Shown here piece after piece: positions 24,129 to 34,458 of a DNA stretch of 64,000 nt. The DNA comes from Streptomyces niveus (lineage in GTDB: Bacteria > Actinomycetota > Actinomycetes > Streptomycetales > Streptomycetaceae): NCBI RefSeq assembly GCF_002009175.1, contig NZ_CP018047.1, positions 4,154,001 through 4,218,000 on the forward strand, in the 5' to 3' direction. A program made the position numbers and the translations under genes. Each line of letters opens with the position of its first letter. Position 1 is the first letter of the stretch. Under the pieces are notes generated by a model that saw only the letters and a program-made list of their open reading frames with translations, was not told the origin of the DNA and made no database searches.

Positions 24129-24805
24129 CCACTCGTATCGGAGTCGTCACTTTCCCCGGCACACTCGACGACCGGGACAGTCTTCGCGCCGTGCGGATCG
24201 CCGGCGCCGAGCCCGTCTCACTCTGGCACCGCGACAAGGACATCAAGCAGGTCGACGCCGTCGTCCTGGCGGGCGGATTCAGCTACGGCGACTATCTGCG
24301 CGCCGGCGCCATTTCGCGATTCTCGCCGGTGATGGAGACGGTCATCGAGCAGGCGAAGGCCGGTATGCCGGTCCTCGGGATCTGCAACGGCTTCCAGATC
24401 CTCACCGAAACGCATCTGCTGCCGGGCGCGATGCTGCGCAACAACCATCTGCACTTCATCTGCCGAGACCAGAAGCTGCGCGTGGAGAACGCCTCGACCG
24501 CGTGGACGTCCGACTACACGGCGGGCCAGTCCATCTCCGTACCGCTGAAGAACATCGACGGCCGGTACGTGGCCGCCGAGTCCGTCCTGGACGAGCTGGA
24601 GGCCGAGGGCCGGGTCGCCTTCCGCTATCTGGACGGCAATCCGAACGGCTCGCTCCGCGACATCGCCGGCATCACCAACGCGGCGGGCAACGTCGTGGGT
24701 CTGATGCCGCACCCCGAGCACGCCGTCGAACCGCTGATCGGTACGGGCCGTACCGACGGGCTCGGATTCTTCACCTCGATCCTGAAGAAGCTGGTAAGCG
24801 CCTGA
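24125..24805 (+). CDS. purQ: FGAM synthase glutaminase subunit PurQ
   Basis: 226 aa from GTG 24125, inside the GTGA overlap with purS. A class I glutamine amidotransferase that supplies ammonia to PurL. It has [18 protein letters not shown] at the start, [16 protein letters not shown], nucleophile cysteine in [11 protein letters not shown] and the His-Glu pair in [10 protein letters not shown]. Its stop overlaps the purL start by one base, so purSQL is one operon. Confidence 0.97.
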   Translation: MTTRIGVVTFPGTLDDRDSLRAVRIAGAEPVSLWHRDKDIKQVDAVVLAGGFSYGDYLRAGAISRFSPVMETVIEQAKAGMPVLGICNGFQILTETHLLPGAMLRNNHLHFICRDQKLRVENASTAWTSDYTAGQSISVPLKNIDGRYVAAESVLDELEAEGRVAFRYLDGNPNGSLRDIAGITNAAGNVVGLMPHPEHAVEPLIGTGRTDGLGFFTSILKKLVSA

Positions 24806-27063
24806 TGACGATCAAGAACCTGGACACCGTCAAGAACGCGACGGGGACGCCCGACGTCGACCAGCCCTGGAAGGAACTCGGCCTCAAGGAGGACGAGTAC
24901 GTCCGGATCCGCGAGATCCTGGAGCGCCGGCCGACCGGCGCCGAGCTGGCCATGTACTCGGTGATGTGGTCCGAGCACTGCTCCTACAAGAGCAGCAAGG
25001 TGCATCTCAAGCAGTTCGGCGACAAGGCCCCCGCCAGCGACGCGATGCTCGTCGGCATCGGTGAGAACGCGGGCGTCGTGGACGTCGGCCAGGGGTACGC
25101 GGTCACCTTCAAGGTCGAGTCGCACAACCACCCCTCGTACATCGAGCCCTACCAGGGCGCGGCCACCGGAGTCGGCGGCATCGTCCGCGACATCCTCGCC
25201 ATGGGTGCCCGCCCGGTCGCCGTCGTGGACCCGCTGCGCTTCGGCGCGGCCGACCACCCCGACACCAGGCGCGTGCTGCCCGGCGTCGTCGCCGGCATCG
25301 GCGGTTACGGCAACTGCCTGGGCCTGCCGAACATCGGCGGCGAGGTCGTCTTCGACCCCTGCTACCAGGGCAACCCGCTGGTCAACGCGGGCTGTATCGG
25401 CGTGATGAGGCACGAGGACATCCACCTCGCTCAGGCGTCGGGCACCGGCAACAAGGTGATCCTGTACGGCGCCAGGACCGGTGGCGACGGCATCGGCGGC
25501 GTCTCGGTGCTGGCGTCCGAGACCTTCGAGTCGACCGGACCCGCGAAGCGTCCGGCCGTCCAGGTCGGCGACCCGTTCCAGGAGAAGCTCCTTATCGAGT
25601 GCACCCTGGAGATCTTCGCCGAGAAGCTGGTCGCCGGTATCCAGGACCTCGGCGGCGCCGGGCTCTCCTGCGCGACGAGCGAGCTGGCGTCGGCGGGCTC
25701 CGGCGGGATGCGGGTCGAGCTGGACACCGTCCCGCTGCGTGACTCGTCCCTCTCGCCCGAGGAAATCCTCATGAGCGAGTCGCAGGAACGCATGTGCGCG
25801 GTCGTCGAGCCCGACAAGGTCGACCGCTTCATGGAGATCTGCGAGAAGTGGGACGTCATCGCGACCGTCATCGGTGAGGTCACCGAGGGCACCCGGCTGG
25901 AGATCTACTGGCACGGCGAGCAGATCGTGGACGTGCCGCCGCGCTCTGTGGCGCACGACGGCCCGGTCTACCACCGGCCGTACGCCCGCCCCGAGTGGCA
26001 GGACGCGCTCCAGGCCGACGACGCGGGCAGGCTCGCCCGGCCGGCGGACTCCGCCGAGCTGCGCGAGCAGGTGCTGCGGCTCGTGGGGTCGCCGAACCAG
26101 GCGTCGAAGGCGTGGATCACCGACCAGTACGACCGCTTCGTGCAGGGCAACACGGTGCTGGCGCAGCCCGAGGACGCGGGCATGGTCCGCATCGACGAGA
26201 ACACCAACCTCGGTGTGGCGATGGCGACGGACGGCAACGGCCGGTTCGCCAAGCTCGACCCGTACGCGGGCGCGCAGCTCGCGCTGGCGGAGGCGTACCG
26301 CAATGTCGCCGCCTCCGGCGCCAAGCCGCTCGCCATCTCCGACTGCCTGAACTTCGGCTCGCCCGAGGACCCGGCCGTCATGTGGCAGTTCGCCGAGGCC
26401 ACGCGCGGTCTCGCGGACGGCTGCCTCCAGTTGGGCACTCCGGTGACCGGCGGCAACGTCTCGCTCTACAACCAGACCGGTGAGACGGCGATCCACCCGA
26501 CGCCGGTCGTGGCCGTGCTCGGTGTGATCGACGACGTCACGCGCCGTACGCCGATCGCCTTCGCCGAAGAGGGCCAGCTCCTCTACCTGCTGGGTGACAC
26601 CCGCGAGGAGTTCGGCGGATCGGCCTGGTCGCAGGTGATCCACGACCACCTGGGCGGGCTGCCGCCGAAGGTGGACCTGGACCGGGAGAAACTGCTCGGC
26701 GAGATCCTGATCTCGGGGTCGCGCGACGGCATGATCGACGCGGCCCACGACCTGAGCGACGGCGGTCTGATCCAGGCCGTCACCGAGTCGTGCCTGCGGG
26801 GCGGCAAGGGCGCGCGGCTGGTCGTGCCGGACGGGCTCGACGCGTTCACGTTCCTGCTGAGCGAGTCGGCGGGCCGCGCGGTCGTCGCGGTGCCGCGCAG
26901 CGAGGAGTTGCGCTTCACCGACATGTGCGGCGCGCGGGGCCTGCCGGCGACGCGTATCGGTGTGGTGGACGGTGAAGAGGTCGAGATCCAGGGCGAGTTC
27001 AGCATCCCGCTGACCGAACTGCGCTCGGCACACGAGGGCACGATCGAGGCCCTGCTGGCCTGA
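24805..27063 (+). CDS. purL: FGAM synthase large subunit PurL
   Basis: 752 aa from ATG 24805 (TGATG overlap with purQ), the length of the small PurL of Gram-positive bacteria. It uses ATP to convert FGAR to FGAM with ammonia from PurQ. Visible motifs: [81 protein letters not shown], a second AIRS-like half with [14 protein letters not shown], and [16 protein letters not shown] near the C-terminus. Confidence 0.97.
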   Translation: MTIKNLDTVKNATGTPDVDQPWKELGLKEDEYVRIREILERRPTGAELAMYSVMWSEHCSYKSSKVHLKQFGDKAPASDAMLVGIGENAGVVDVGQGYAVTFKVESHNHPSYIEPYQGAATGVGGIVRDILAMGARPVAVVDPLRFGAADHPDTRRVLPGVVAGIGGYGNCLGLPNIGGEVVFDPCYQGNPLVNAGCIGVMRHEDIHLAQASGTGNKVILYGARTGGDGIGGVSVLASETFESTGPAKRPAVQVGDPFQEKLLIECTLEIFAEKLVAGIQDLGGAGLSCATSELASAGSGGMRVELDTVPLRDSSLSPEEILMSESQERMCAVVEPDKVDRFMEICEKWDVIATVIGEVTEGTRLEIYWHGEQIVDVPPRSVAHDGPVYHRPYARPEWQDALQADDAGRLARPADSAELREQVLRLVGSPNQASKAWITDQYDRFVQGNTVLAQPEDAGMVRIDENTNLGVAMATDGNGRFAKLDPYAGAQLALAEAYRNVAASGAKPLAISDCLNFGSPEDPAVMWQFAEATRGLADGCLQLGTPVTGGNVSLYNQTGETAIHPTPVVAVLGVIDDVTRRTPIAFAEEGQLLYLLGDTREEFGGSAWSQVIHDHLGGLPPKVDLDREKLLGEILISGSRDGMIDAAHDLSDGGLIQAVTESCLRGGKGARLVVPDGLDAFTFLLSESAGRAVVAVPRSEELRFTDMCGARGLPATRIGVVDGEEVEIQGEFSIPLTELRSAHEGTIEALLA

Positions 27064-27083
27064 CCGTTCCCGCTTCGGTCCTC

Positions 27084-27127
27084 AATCGCCGGACGGGCTG
27101 CGAATCCGCGGCCCGCCCGGCGATTTT
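27084..27127. terminator. Terminator after purL
   Basis: AATCGCCGGaCGGGC (27084-27098) and GCCCGcCCGGCGATT (27111-27125) pair with one internal mismatch and are followed by TTTT. This kind of AATCGCCGGACGGGC hairpin is a familiar intergenic terminator/REP form in Streptomyces. Confidence 0.85.
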
Positions 27128-27129
27128 GC

Positions 27130-27950
27130 TCGTGCCCGGAGCGGAGCGAGGCGGACGCCGTCGGCGGGCACGGCACGGCTGCGGGCCAGCGGTGCGCCGC
27201 GCTGACCTGCTCGACGCCGACCGGGCGGTGGCCGCCGTCCGGTTCGCGGCCCCCACCGTGGCGGTCAGGCGGTGAGACCTCGCGGCGGATCACGGCGGTG
27301 ACGGGTCCCGTGCCCCCGGTCGTGGGTCCCGCCCTACGGGACCCGACCGCCCGGGCGAACCCGTCGGGGGCGCCGCGCTGGCCTCCCGGCCGGGGAGGCC
27401 GGCGGCGCATCTCGGTCCCCCGGCTGGCGGTGCGTCGAGCTGACCGGTGGCCTGCTCGACGCAGACGGGTCCGGACCGCCGCCGGCCTCGCCGCGCCCGG
27501 GCACGCCGTACGGCCCCGGCCGCCGCGCGAGATCCATGGCGGCGAGGCCCGGCGGTGAGGGCGACGCGGTCGACGGTGACGCGCCCGTGCCGCGCGGGCG
27601 CCGCGCTGGCCTCCCTTGCCGGGGAGGCCAGCGGCGCACCTCGGTCCCCCCAGGCTGGAGTGCTTCGAGCTGACCGGTGACCCGCTCGATTTCCGACCGG
27701 TCGGTGGCCGTCGGCCGCTTCGCGGTCCCCGCCGGGGGGTGCGGCGGCGAGCGCTCGCGGTGGACCACGACGGTGACGTGCCAGTGCTCCCGCCGCGCAG
27801 GACCCGACCGCCCCGTCGAACCCGTCGCGCGGCTTGAGGGCGACGTGGTCGGGAAGGACCACGATGGTGACGGGTCCCATGCCCGGGGCGCCCTGTTGCC
27901 ACGGCACCCGACCGCCCCGGTGAACCCGCCGGCAGCGCCACGCTAGCCTC
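27130..27950. repeat. Degenerate long direct repeats in the purL-downstream gap
   Basis: About 820 bp with no acceptable gene on either strand. A block of GGCGCCGCGCTGGCCTCCC, a GGGGAGGCC hairpin arm and CTCGGTCCCCC occurs at about 27367-27420 and 27596-27651. CGAGCTGACCGGTG follows both at about 27435 and 27667. ACCCGACCGCC followed by GAACCC occurs at about 27340, 27808 and 27907. GACGGGTCCC occurs at about 27300 and 27870. The units look like decayed duplicates of a sequence of some 230 bp. Confidence 0.6.
27944..27949 (+). promoter_or_regulatory. -10 box of the maleylpyruvate-isomerase-like gene (leaderless geometry)
   Basis: TAGCCT ends 7 nt before the ATG at 27957; TGAACC lies 17 bp upstream as a weak -35. 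No ribosome site is present. Confidence 0.55.
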
Positions 27951-27956
27951 GCCGCT

Positions 27957-28751
27957 ATGCCACCGGCCAAGAAGCGCAAGCAGCGCGGTTATGACTTCGA
28001 CAGGACCCGTACCGCCGTCCTCACTCAGTTCGTGCATGTGCGCGAAGGGGTCGCCGACCTCTCCGCCGAGCAGCTTGCCCGGCCCGCCGGGCTCGGTGAC
28101 TGGAGCGTGCGGGAGCTCGCCGCGCATCTGTGCTTCGGTGTCGAGAGCGTCAGTCGTGCCCTGGAGCAGCCCGCCCCGCCCGTGGCAGAGGTCGGCCTGC
28201 CCGGCTGGGCGTTCGCGACGGCCGCGCTGGCCGCGCCCATCTCGGACGACGTCAAGGCGTACGCGGCCTCCGCAGAACCCGCCGAGCTGTTCGAGCGCAC
28301 CGCCGGCCGGATCACCGCCCTGCTGCCCGACGCCCCGGCCGACCGGCTGATCGGCGTCCGGGTCGGCGCGATGCGCCTCGGGGACTTCCTGGTCACCCGC
28401 ACCGTCGAACTCGTCGTCCACACCGACGACCTGAACCGCGCCGCCGGGATCGGCATCCCCTTCGACCGCCACGCCATCGCCGCCTGCACCCGGCTGCTCG
28501 CCGACGCGCTCGCGGAGAAGGCGCCCGGCGCATCGACGGAGGTGCGGATCCCGCCGTACGCCGTCGTCCAGTGCGTGGAGGGCCCCCGGCACACCCGCGG
28601 CACCCCGCCGAACGTCGTCGAGACGGACCCGATCACCTGGCTGAGACTGGCCACGGGACGTACGACATGGGCCCACGCGCTCGCATCGGCGCAGGTCAGC
28701 GCCAGCGGCGAGCGCGCGGATCTCGCCGCCCTGCTGCCTGTCATGAGCTGA
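27957..28751 (+). CDS. Maleylpyruvate isomerase family mycothiol-dependent protein
   Basis: 264 aa from ATG 27957. The N-terminal half is the DinB-like four-helix MDMPI domain: LSAEQLARPAGLGDWSVREL, AAHLCFG, ELVVHTDDLNRAAG, with the metal-ligand-type histidines in AAHL and VVHTDDL. The C-terminal part resembles the SCP-like tail (PPNVVETDPITWLRLATG). Such proteins are mycothiol-dependent transferases or isomerases of actinobacteria; the substrate is unknown. The basic N-terminus (MPPAKKRKQRG) is not a signal peptide. Confidence 0.88.
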   Translation: MPPAKKRKQRGYDFDRTRTAVLTQFVHVREGVADLSAEQLARPAGLGDWSVRELAAHLCFGVESVSRALEQPAPPVAEVGLPGWAFATAALAAPISDDVKAYAASAEPAELFERTAGRITALLPDAPADRLIGVRVGAMRLGDFLVTRTVELVVHTDDLNRAAGIGIPFDRHAIAACTRLLADALAEKAPGASTEVRIPPYAVVQCVEGPRHTRGTPPNVVETDPITWLRLATGRTTWAHALASAQVSASGERADLAALLPVMS

Positions 28752-28822
28752 CCCGGACCCGTTCGGCCGCCCCTTCCGGCATCACCACGGAACCGGACCC
28801 GGGGCTGCCTCGTCACATCGGT

Positions 28823-29662
28823 ATGCGGAAACAGCCAGTGACCATCGTCACCGCCCTCACGACCCTGTCCCTCCTCGCCCTCGCCGGGTGCGGCACGGAA
28901 TCCGGCAGAGGGTCCGACGGGGCGGCCGAGGCCGGCAGCGCGGTGCAGTCCGATCTGCCCCTGACCGACGTGCGCTGGAGCATCGAGAGCCTCAGCGTGG
29001 ACGGCAAGAAGACCGCGGCGCCCGCCGGAGCCAGCGTGGAGATCGACTCCAAGGGCAAGGTCGACGCCCGGACCGGATGCAACTCCATCGGCGCCAAGGC
29101 CACCATCGACGGCGACACGATCACTGTCGGTGAGAAGCGAACGACGCTCATCGCCTGCCCCGAGGAGCTCGCCGCCTTCGAGAAGGCGCTCAACGGCGCC
29201 TTCGAAGGCAAGCTCAAGGCCAAGGTCGAGGACAAGAAGCTCACCCTCACCAGCGCTGCGGGCGACACCATCGCCATGTCCGCCGAGAAGCCGGCCCCGC
29301 TCGTGGGTACGGGGTGGAGCGTCACCAGCCTCGTGTCAGACGGGACGGCCCGCTCGCTGCCCAAGGACAAGAAGGGCGAGACCGGGAAGGCGACGCTCAC
29401 CTTCGCCGAGGACGGCACCGTGAGCGGCAGCCTCGGCTGCAACATGTTCTCGGCGCCCGCCAAGACCACGGACTCCACGATCACCTTCGGGCCCATCAGG
29501 TCCAGCAAGAAGAGCTGCCCGGAGCCGGGAATGTCCCTGGAGTACGAGCTCAGGGAGGTGCTCGACGGGAAGGTGACGTATGAGGTGCACCACCGTGAGC
29601 TGACCCTCAAGGCGGCCGACGGCACCGGTTTCGGAGCCGCCGCGGGCACCCCCGCGAAGTAG
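28823..29662 (+). CDS. Lipoprotein with two META (HslJ-like) domains
   Basis: 279 aa from ATG 28823. The signal is MRKQPVTIVTALTTLSLL with lipobox LALAGC, so the mature protein is anchored at Cys23 outside the membrane. Two META domains follow (about 45-150 and 155-265). Each has the WS(I/V)xSL opening and a G-C-N core: RTGCNSIGAKATIDG in the first and LGCNMFSAPAKTTDS in the second, plus matching later cysteines (IACPEE, SCPEPG). HslJ is linked to novobiocin resistance in E. coli; here the role is unknown. Confidence 0.9.
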   Translation: MRKQPVTIVTALTTLSLLALAGCGTESGRGSDGAAEAGSAVQSDLPLTDVRWSIESLSVDGKKTAAPAGASVEIDSKGKVDARTGCNSIGAKATIDGDTITVGEKRTTLIACPEELAAFEKALNGAFEGKLKAKVEDKKLTLTSAAGDTIAMSAEKPAPLVGTGWSVTSLVSDGTARSLPKDKKGETGKATLTFAEDGTVSGSLGCNMFSAPAKTTDSTITFGPIRSSKKSCPEPGMSLEYELREVLDGKVTYEVHHRELTLKAADGTGFGAAAGTPAK

Positions 29663-29792
29663 TAACGGCGCGTTCCCGCTGGTGAGCGGGGACCTGTCCG
29701 AGCGGGCCGGTGGCGACACGCCGCCGGCCCGCTTCACCGTCCACCTCACGGCCCACTTCCGTACCGCATTCGGACCAGCGCTCGATCTCGCC

Positions 29793-29798
29793 TACACT
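29793..29798 (+). promoter_or_regulatory. -10 box of purF (leaderless geometry)
   Basis: TACACT ends exactly 7 nt before the purF GTG at 29806; no ribosome site lies between. Confidence 0.62.
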
Positions 29799-29805
29799 CG
29801 GTGGC

Positions 29806-31323
29806 GTGCCTCGTGGTGATGGACGACTCAACCACGACCTCCTCCCTGGCGAGAAGGGCCCTCAGGACGCTTGCGGCGTCTTCGGAGTCTGGGCCCCCGG
29901 TGAAGAGGTCGCCAAGCTCACCTACTTCGGACTGTATGCACTGCAACACCGCGGACAGGAGTCCGCGGGCATCGCAGTGAGCAACGGCTCCCAGATTCTT
30001 GTCTTCAAGGACATGGGCCTTGTCTCACAGGTCTTCGACGAAACTTCCCTCGGCTCCCTCCAGGGCCATATCGCCGTTGGTCACGCCCGCTACTCCACCA
30101 CCGGAGCCTCGGTGTGGGAGAACGCGCAGCCGACCTTCAGGGCCACCGCGCACGGCTCCATCGCGCTCGGCCACAACGGCAATCTGGTCAATACGGCCGA
30201 GCTGGCCGAGCTGGTCGCCGACCTCCCCAAGGAGAACGGCCGCACGACCCGCGTCGCCGCCACCAACGACACCGATCTGATCACGGCACTCCTCGCCGGA
30301 CAGACGGACGACGACGGCAAGCCCCTCACCGTCGAACAGGCCGCCCCGCAGGTCCTGCGGAGCGCCAAGGGCGCCTTCTCGCTCGTCTTCATGGACGAGC
30401 ACACCCTGTACGCGGCCCGGGACCCGCAGGGCATCCGCCCGCTGGTCCTCGGCAGGCTGGAACGCGGCTGGGTCGTGGCGTCCGAGAGCGCGGCGCTCGA
30501 CATCTGCGGCGCCTCCTACGTCCGGGAGATCGAGCCCGGCGAGCTGATCGCCATCGACGAGAACGGCCTGCGCACCTCGCGATTCGCTGAAGCGAAGCCC
30601 AAGGGCTGTGTCTTCGAGTACGTGTATCTGGCCCGCCCCGACACCGACATCGCCGGCCGGAACGTCTACCTCTCCCGGGTGGAGATGGGCCGCAAGCTCG
30701 CGAAAGAAGCGCCCGCCGACGCGGATCTCGTCATAGCGACGCCGGAGTCCGGCACACCCGCCGCGATCGGTTACGCGGAGGAGAGCGGCATCCCGTACGG
30801 CTCGGGACTCGTCAAGAACGCGTACGTGGGCCGGACCTTCATCCAGCCCTCCCAGACGATCCGCCAGCTGGGCATCCGTCTGAAGCTCAATCCTCTTAAA
30901 GAGGTCATCAGGGGCAAACGCCTGGTGGTCGTCGACGACTCGATCGTCCGCGGCAACACCCAGCGCGCCCTGGTCAAGATGCTCCGCGAGGCCGGCGCCG
31001 CCGAGGTCCATATCCGGATCTCGTCCCCGCCCGTGAAATGGCCCTGCTTCTTCGGCATCGACTTCGCGACCCGCGCGGAGCTGATCGCCAACGGCATGTC
31101 CATCGAGGAGATCGGCACGTCACTGGGCGCCGACTCGCTCTCGTACATCTCCATCGACGGCATGATCGAGGCGACGACCATCGCCAAGCCGAATCTCTGC
31201 CGCGCCTGCTTCGACGGCGAGTACCCGATGGACCTGCCCGATCCGGAACTCCTCGGCAAGCAGCTGCTGGAGACCGAGCTGGCGGGCGGCGCCGATGCCG
31301 CCGACGCGCTCAGGCGGCCGTAA
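29806..31323 (+). CDS. purF: Amidophosphoribosyltransferase
   Basis: 505 aa from GTG 29806. It starts the purine pathway by replacing the pyrophosphate of PRPP with an amino group from glutamine. A 22-residue propeptide precedes Cys23 in DACGVFGVW, which becomes the N-terminal nucleophile of the Ntn glutaminase domain after cleavage. Later motifs are ALQHRGQESAGI, VGHARYSTTG, LGHNGNLVN and the PRPP site VVVDDSIVRGNT. Cysteines CFFG and LCRACFDGEYP resemble the iron-sulfur ligands of Bacillus-type PurF. Longer upstream reading (to 29710) lacks a start signal. Confidence 0.97.
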   Translation: MPRGDGRLNHDLLPGEKGPQDACGVFGVWAPGEEVAKLTYFGLYALQHRGQESAGIAVSNGSQILVFKDMGLVSQVFDETSLGSLQGHIAVGHARYSTTGASVWENAQPTFRATAHGSIALGHNGNLVNTAELAELVADLPKENGRTTRVAATNDTDLITALLAGQTDDDGKPLTVEQAAPQVLRSAKGAFSLVFMDEHTLYAARDPQGIRPLVLGRLERGWVVASESAALDICGASYVREIEPGELIAIDENGLRTSRFAEAKPKGCVFEYVYLARPDTDIAGRNVYLSRVEMGRKLAKEAPADADLVIATPESGTPAAIGYAEESGIPYGSGLVKNAYVGRTFIQPSQTIRQLGIRLKLNPLKEVIRGKRLVVVDDSIVRGNTQRALVKMLREAGAAEVHIRISSPPVKWPCFFGIDFATRAELIANGMSIEEIGTSLGADSLSYISIDGMIEATTIAKPNLCRACFDGEYPMDLPDPELLGKQLLETELAGGADAADALRRP

Positions 31324-31470
31324 CAGCGGCCGTGAGCGCCCGTGAACGTGCCTGTAGGGCCCGCCGCGACCACCCATCCGGCCGCGGCGGCCCACAGTCA
31401 CGTCCCGGACCGACCACGGATCCCGCCCCCGAACCAAGCCCCCGCAGCACCGACACGAAAGCTCCCCGCC

Positions 31471-32544
31471 ATGCCAGCTGAATCCTCCGGTGCCTCCTAC
31501 GCCGCCGCGGGCGTCGACATCGAGGCCGGCGACCGCGCCGTCGAGCTGATGAAGGAGTGGGTGAGGAAGACCCAGCGCCCCGAGACCGTCGGCGGCCTCG
31601 GCGGCTTCGCCGGTCTCTTCGACGCCTCCGCGCTCAAGCGCTACGAGCGCCCGCTGCTCGCCTCGGCCACCGACGGCGTGGGTACGAAGGTCGACCTGGC
31701 GCGCAAGATGGGCGTCTACGACACGATCGGCCACGACCTCGTGGGCATGGTCGTCGACGACCTGGTGGTGTGCGGCGCCGAACCGCTGTTCATGACCGAC
31801 TACATCTGCGTCGGCAAGGTCTTCCCCGAGCGGGTCGCCGCCATCGTCAAGGGCATCGCCGAGGGCTGTGTGCTGGCCGGCTGCGCCCTCGTGGGCGGCG
31901 AGACCGCCGAGCACCCCGGCCTCCTCGGCGAGGACGACTTCGACGTCGCCGGCGCCGGTACGGGCGTGGTCGAGGCCGACCGGCTGCTGGGCGCGGATCG
32001 TATCCGTACGGGTGACGTCGTGATCGCGATGGAGTCCTCCGGGCTTCACTCCAACGGGTACTCACTCGTCCGGCATGTCGTGTTCGACCGGCTCGGCTGG
32101 TCGCTGGACCGCGAGGTCGAGGAGTTCGGCCGCACGCTCGGGGCGGAGCTGCTGGAGCCCACCAAGATCTACTCGCTGGACTGCCTGGCCCTGACCAGGA
32201 CCGCCGAGGTGCATGCTTTCAGCCACATCACCGGCGGCGGCCTTGCCAACAACCTGGCCCGGGTCGTCCCGGACCATCTGCACGCGACGGTGGACCGTTC
32301 GACCTGGGCGCCCGGCGCGGTCTTCGATCTGATCGGCTCGGCGGGTCAGGTGGAGCGCACGGAGCTGGAGAAGACGCTCAACATGGGCGTCGGCATGATC
32401 GCCGTCGTCCCGGAGGAGTCGGTCGACACGGCGCTCACCACGCTCGCCGACCGGGGCGTGGACGCCTGGGTGGCCGGCGGCATCGTGGACCGGCAGAGCA
32501 CGATGTCCACGGGCGCGGCGCTGACCGGGGACTATGCGAGCTAG
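31471..32544 (+). CDS. purM: Phosphoribosylformylglycinamidine cyclo-ligase (AIR synthetase)
   Basis: 357 aa from ATG 31471. It closes the imidazole ring, converting FGAM to AIR with ATP. Motifs: YAAAGVDIEAGDRAVELMK, ASATDGVGTKVDLA, GHDLVGMVVDDLVVCGAEP, LVGGETAEHPG, MESSGLHSNGYSL and ITGGGLANNLARVVP. It lies 147 nt after purF on the same strand and probably shares its transcript; the gap has no strong terminator. A stem-loop at 32585-32611 ends the unit. Confidence 0.97.
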   Translation: MPAESSGASYAAAGVDIEAGDRAVELMKEWVRKTQRPETVGGLGGFAGLFDASALKRYERPLLASATDGVGTKVDLARKMGVYDTIGHDLVGMVVDDLVVCGAEPLFMTDYICVGKVFPERVAAIVKGIAEGCVLAGCALVGGETAEHPGLLGEDDFDVAGAGTGVVEADRLLGADRIRTGDVVIAMESSGLHSNGYSLVRHVVFDRLGWSLDREVEEFGRTLGAELLEPTKIYSLDCLALTRTAEVHAFSHITGGGLANNLARVVPDHLHATVDRSTWAPGAVFDLIGSAGQVERTELEKTLNMGVGMIAVVPEESVDTALTTLADRGVDAWVAGGIVDRQSTMSTGAALTGDYAS

Positions 32545-32584
32545 CGGGTGCCCGGTGCCGACGGGGCACCGGTGTCATGGTGAA

Positions 32585-32611
32585 ACCCGGTCCGGGATCC
32601 CCGGACCGGGT
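32585..32611. terminator. Terminator after purM
   Basis: ACCCGGTCCGGG (32585-32596), 3-nt loop, CCCGGACCGGGT (32600-32611): a 12-bp perfect stem, with a T-rich stretch (TTTCTTTTTG) about 10 nt beyond. It also ends the converging DUF3073 transcript. Confidence 0.85.
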
Positions 32612-32645
32612 CACATGAGTGATTTCTTTTTGAGGTGTACGTACG

Positions 32646-32894
32646 TCAAGCGCCGCGACGCTGTGACGACGGGCCGGACTCCTCGTCCTCATCGTCGTCG
32701 TTGTACAGCTCCGCGTACTGTGCGTACGGGTCATCTTCCTCGTCGTCATCCTCGAACGGCTCAGCGTTCGGCGGTTGACTCGAAGGCGATGCGCCCAGCT
32801 CGTTGGCCAGACGCGACAGGTCTGTCCCGCCGCTGTTGTACTTCAGCTGGCGGGCGACCTTTGTCTGCTTGGCCTTGGCCCGGCCGCGCCCCAT
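32646..32894 (-). CDS. DUF3073 family protein
   Basis: 82 aa from ATG 32894 (GAGGGGG upstream). The conserved N-terminal half is basic: MGRGRAKAKQTKVARQLKY and TDLSRLANELG. The C-terminal half is very acidic (EDDDEEDDPYAQYAELYNDD). Small DUF3073 proteins occur in nearly all actinobacteria between purM and bldC. The charge split suggests binding to nucleic acid or a basic partner, but no function is established. Confidence 0.93.
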   Translation of the reverse strand: MGRGRAKAKQTKVARQLKYNSGGTDLSRLANELGASPSSQPPNAEPFEDDDEEDDPYAQYAELYNDDDEDEESGPSSQRRGA

Positions 32895-33195
32895 GGCTCG
32901 ACCCCCTCGGTGACGGGGCTCCACGGCCCCAGAGTCTTGACACGCGTTCATGTTTCAGAACGAGCTCTCCGCAGAGAGACCCGTCCTTAGGACTTCAACG
33001 GTACCTGCTTCCGCGGCCATACGGTACGCCGCCCGCATGACGCGCCTCGGCGCGGGACCGGCGGGAACGGGTGTCCCCGCTGGTCAGCTGCGATTTTAAC
33101 CTCTTCTTGAGGGGCGACCCGCCGACCGGGGTGAGTCTCGTCTCCCCCGGGGCCGCGCGGTGGCTCCGCGCCGGCCGGTCGCCCCTCGTCCGACG
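32895..33195. other. Intergenic region between the DUF3073 and vdh genes
   Basis: 301 bp. The part next to DUF3073 (32895-33010) is less G+C-rich and holds its promoter. The part next to vdh contains GAGGGGCGACC (33109-33119) and GGTCGCCCCTC (33177-33187), a long-loop hairpin that can end vdh transcription. TTTTAACCTC lies just before the left arm. Confidence 0.5.
33109..33187. terminator. Possible vdh terminator (long-loop hairpin)
   Basis: 11-bp arms GAGGGGCGACC and GGTCGCCCCTC enclose 57 nt that carry further self-complementary G+C blocks; the right arm ends 9 nt from the vdh stop codon on the minus strand. Confidence 0.5.
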
Positions 33196-34305
33196 TCAGC
33201 GGAGACGGGCCTCCGAGATGCGCTGCTCGGCGATCCTGTCGGCCGCGGCGGCCGGCGGAATCCCGTCATCCTTCGCACGTGCGAATATTGAAAGCGTCGT
33301 GTCGAAGATCTTCGCGGCCTTCGCCCGGCACCGCTCGAAGTCGAATCCGTGCAGCTCGTCGGCGACCTGGATCACCCCGCCCGCGTTCACCACGTAGTCC
33401 GGCGCGTAGAGGATGCCGCGGTCGGCGAGATCCTTCTCGACGCCGGGGTGCGAGAGCTGGTTGTTGGCCGCCCCGCAGACCACCTTCGCGGTCATGACCG
33501 GCACGGAGTCGTCGTTCAGTGCCCCGCCGAGCGCGCACGGCGCGTAGACGTCCAGGCCCTCGGTGCGGATCAGCGCGTCGGTGTCGGCGGCCACGGCGAC
33601 CTCGGGGTGCCGCTCGGTGATCCGGAGCACGGACTCGTCCCGTACGTCGGTGATCACCACGGAGGCGCCGTCCTGGAGCAGATGGTCGACGAGGTGGTGC
33701 CCGACCTTGCCGACGCCCGCGATGCCGACCTTGCGGCCGCGCAGCGACGGGTCGCCCCACAGGTGCTGGGCGCTCGCGCGCATCCCCTGGAAGACACCGA
33801 AGGCCGTCAGTACGGAGGAGTCGCCGGCGCCGCCGTTCTCGGGCGAGCGGCCGGTCGTCCAGCGGCACTCGCGGGCGACGACGTCCATGTCGGCGACGTA
33901 GGTACCGACGTCGCAGGCCGTCACGTAGCGGCCGCCCAGCGAGGCCACGAACCGGCCGTACGCCAGCAGCAGCGCTGTTCTCTGATCGCCTTCGATCTGC
34001 CTGGGGTCACCGATGATCACGGCCTTGCCGCCGCCGTGGTCGAGACCGGCCATGGCGTTCTTGTACGACATCCCCCGCGACAGGTTCAGCGCGTCGGCGA
34101 CGGCTTCCTCCTCGGAGGCGTACGGGTAGAAACGGGTGCCGCCCAGGGCGGGGCCCAGGGCGGTGGAGTGCAGGGCGATGACTGCCTTGAGCCCGCTGGC
34201 GCGGTCCTGGCAGAGCACGACCTGCTCGTGGCCACCCTGCTCCGAGTGGAACAGGGTGTGCAGTACATCGGCGGTTGCGACAGGGGCTCCGGTCACATCG
34301 GTCAC
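33196..34305 (-). CDS. vdh: Valine (branched-chain amino acid) dehydrogenase
   Basis: 369 aa from GTG 34305, chosen because GGGAG lies 8 nt upstream and MTDVTGAP matches the known Streptomyces N-terminus; the frame stays open 1 kb further without a start signal. It oxidatively deaminates valine to 2-oxoisovalerate with NAD, feeding branched starters to fatty-acid and polyketide synthesis. Motifs: [30 protein letters not shown] (catalytic lysines), [13 protein letters not shown], nucleotide loop [12 protein letters not shown], and [10 protein letters not shown]. Confidence 0.95.
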   Translation of the reverse strand: MTDVTGAPVATADVLHTLFHSEQGGHEQVVLCQDRASGLKAVIALHSTALGPALGGTRFYPYASEEEAVADALNLSRGMSYKNAMAGLDHGGGKAVIIGDPRQIEGDQRTALLLAYGRFVASLGGRYVTACDVGTYVADMDVVARECRWTTGRSPENGGAGDSSVLTAFGVFQGMRASAQHLWGDPSLRGRKVGIAGVGKVGHHLVDHLLQDGASVVITDVRDESVLRITERHPEVAVAADTDALIRTEGLDVYAPCALGGALNDDSVPVMTAKVVCGAANNQLSHPGVEKDLADRGILYAPDYVVNAGGVIQVADELHGFDFERCRAKAAKIFDTTLSIFARAKDDGIPPAAAADRIAEQRISEARLR

Positions 34306-34458
34306 GGTGGTGACTCCCAAGTACGAAGCGGTGAGTAGCCCCTCCTGGGGGTGGGGAGGGACTGTTTGCGCATGAGGGTAAGTCCTACCGCGACGTAGAT
34401 CCGACGCAGTGCCGAGGATCACCCTCCCGAGGGGTACGGGCGTGGGACGATTCGGCCC

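Noticed and set aside
24625..27033. An 802-codon minus-strand frame opposite purL
   Set aside because: Antisense frames stay open in high-G+C genes. It has no family features and purL is certain.
27064..27956. A pseudogene in the purL-downstream gap
   Set aside because: Neither strand gives a frame with recognisable protein features. The repeats account for the open frames.
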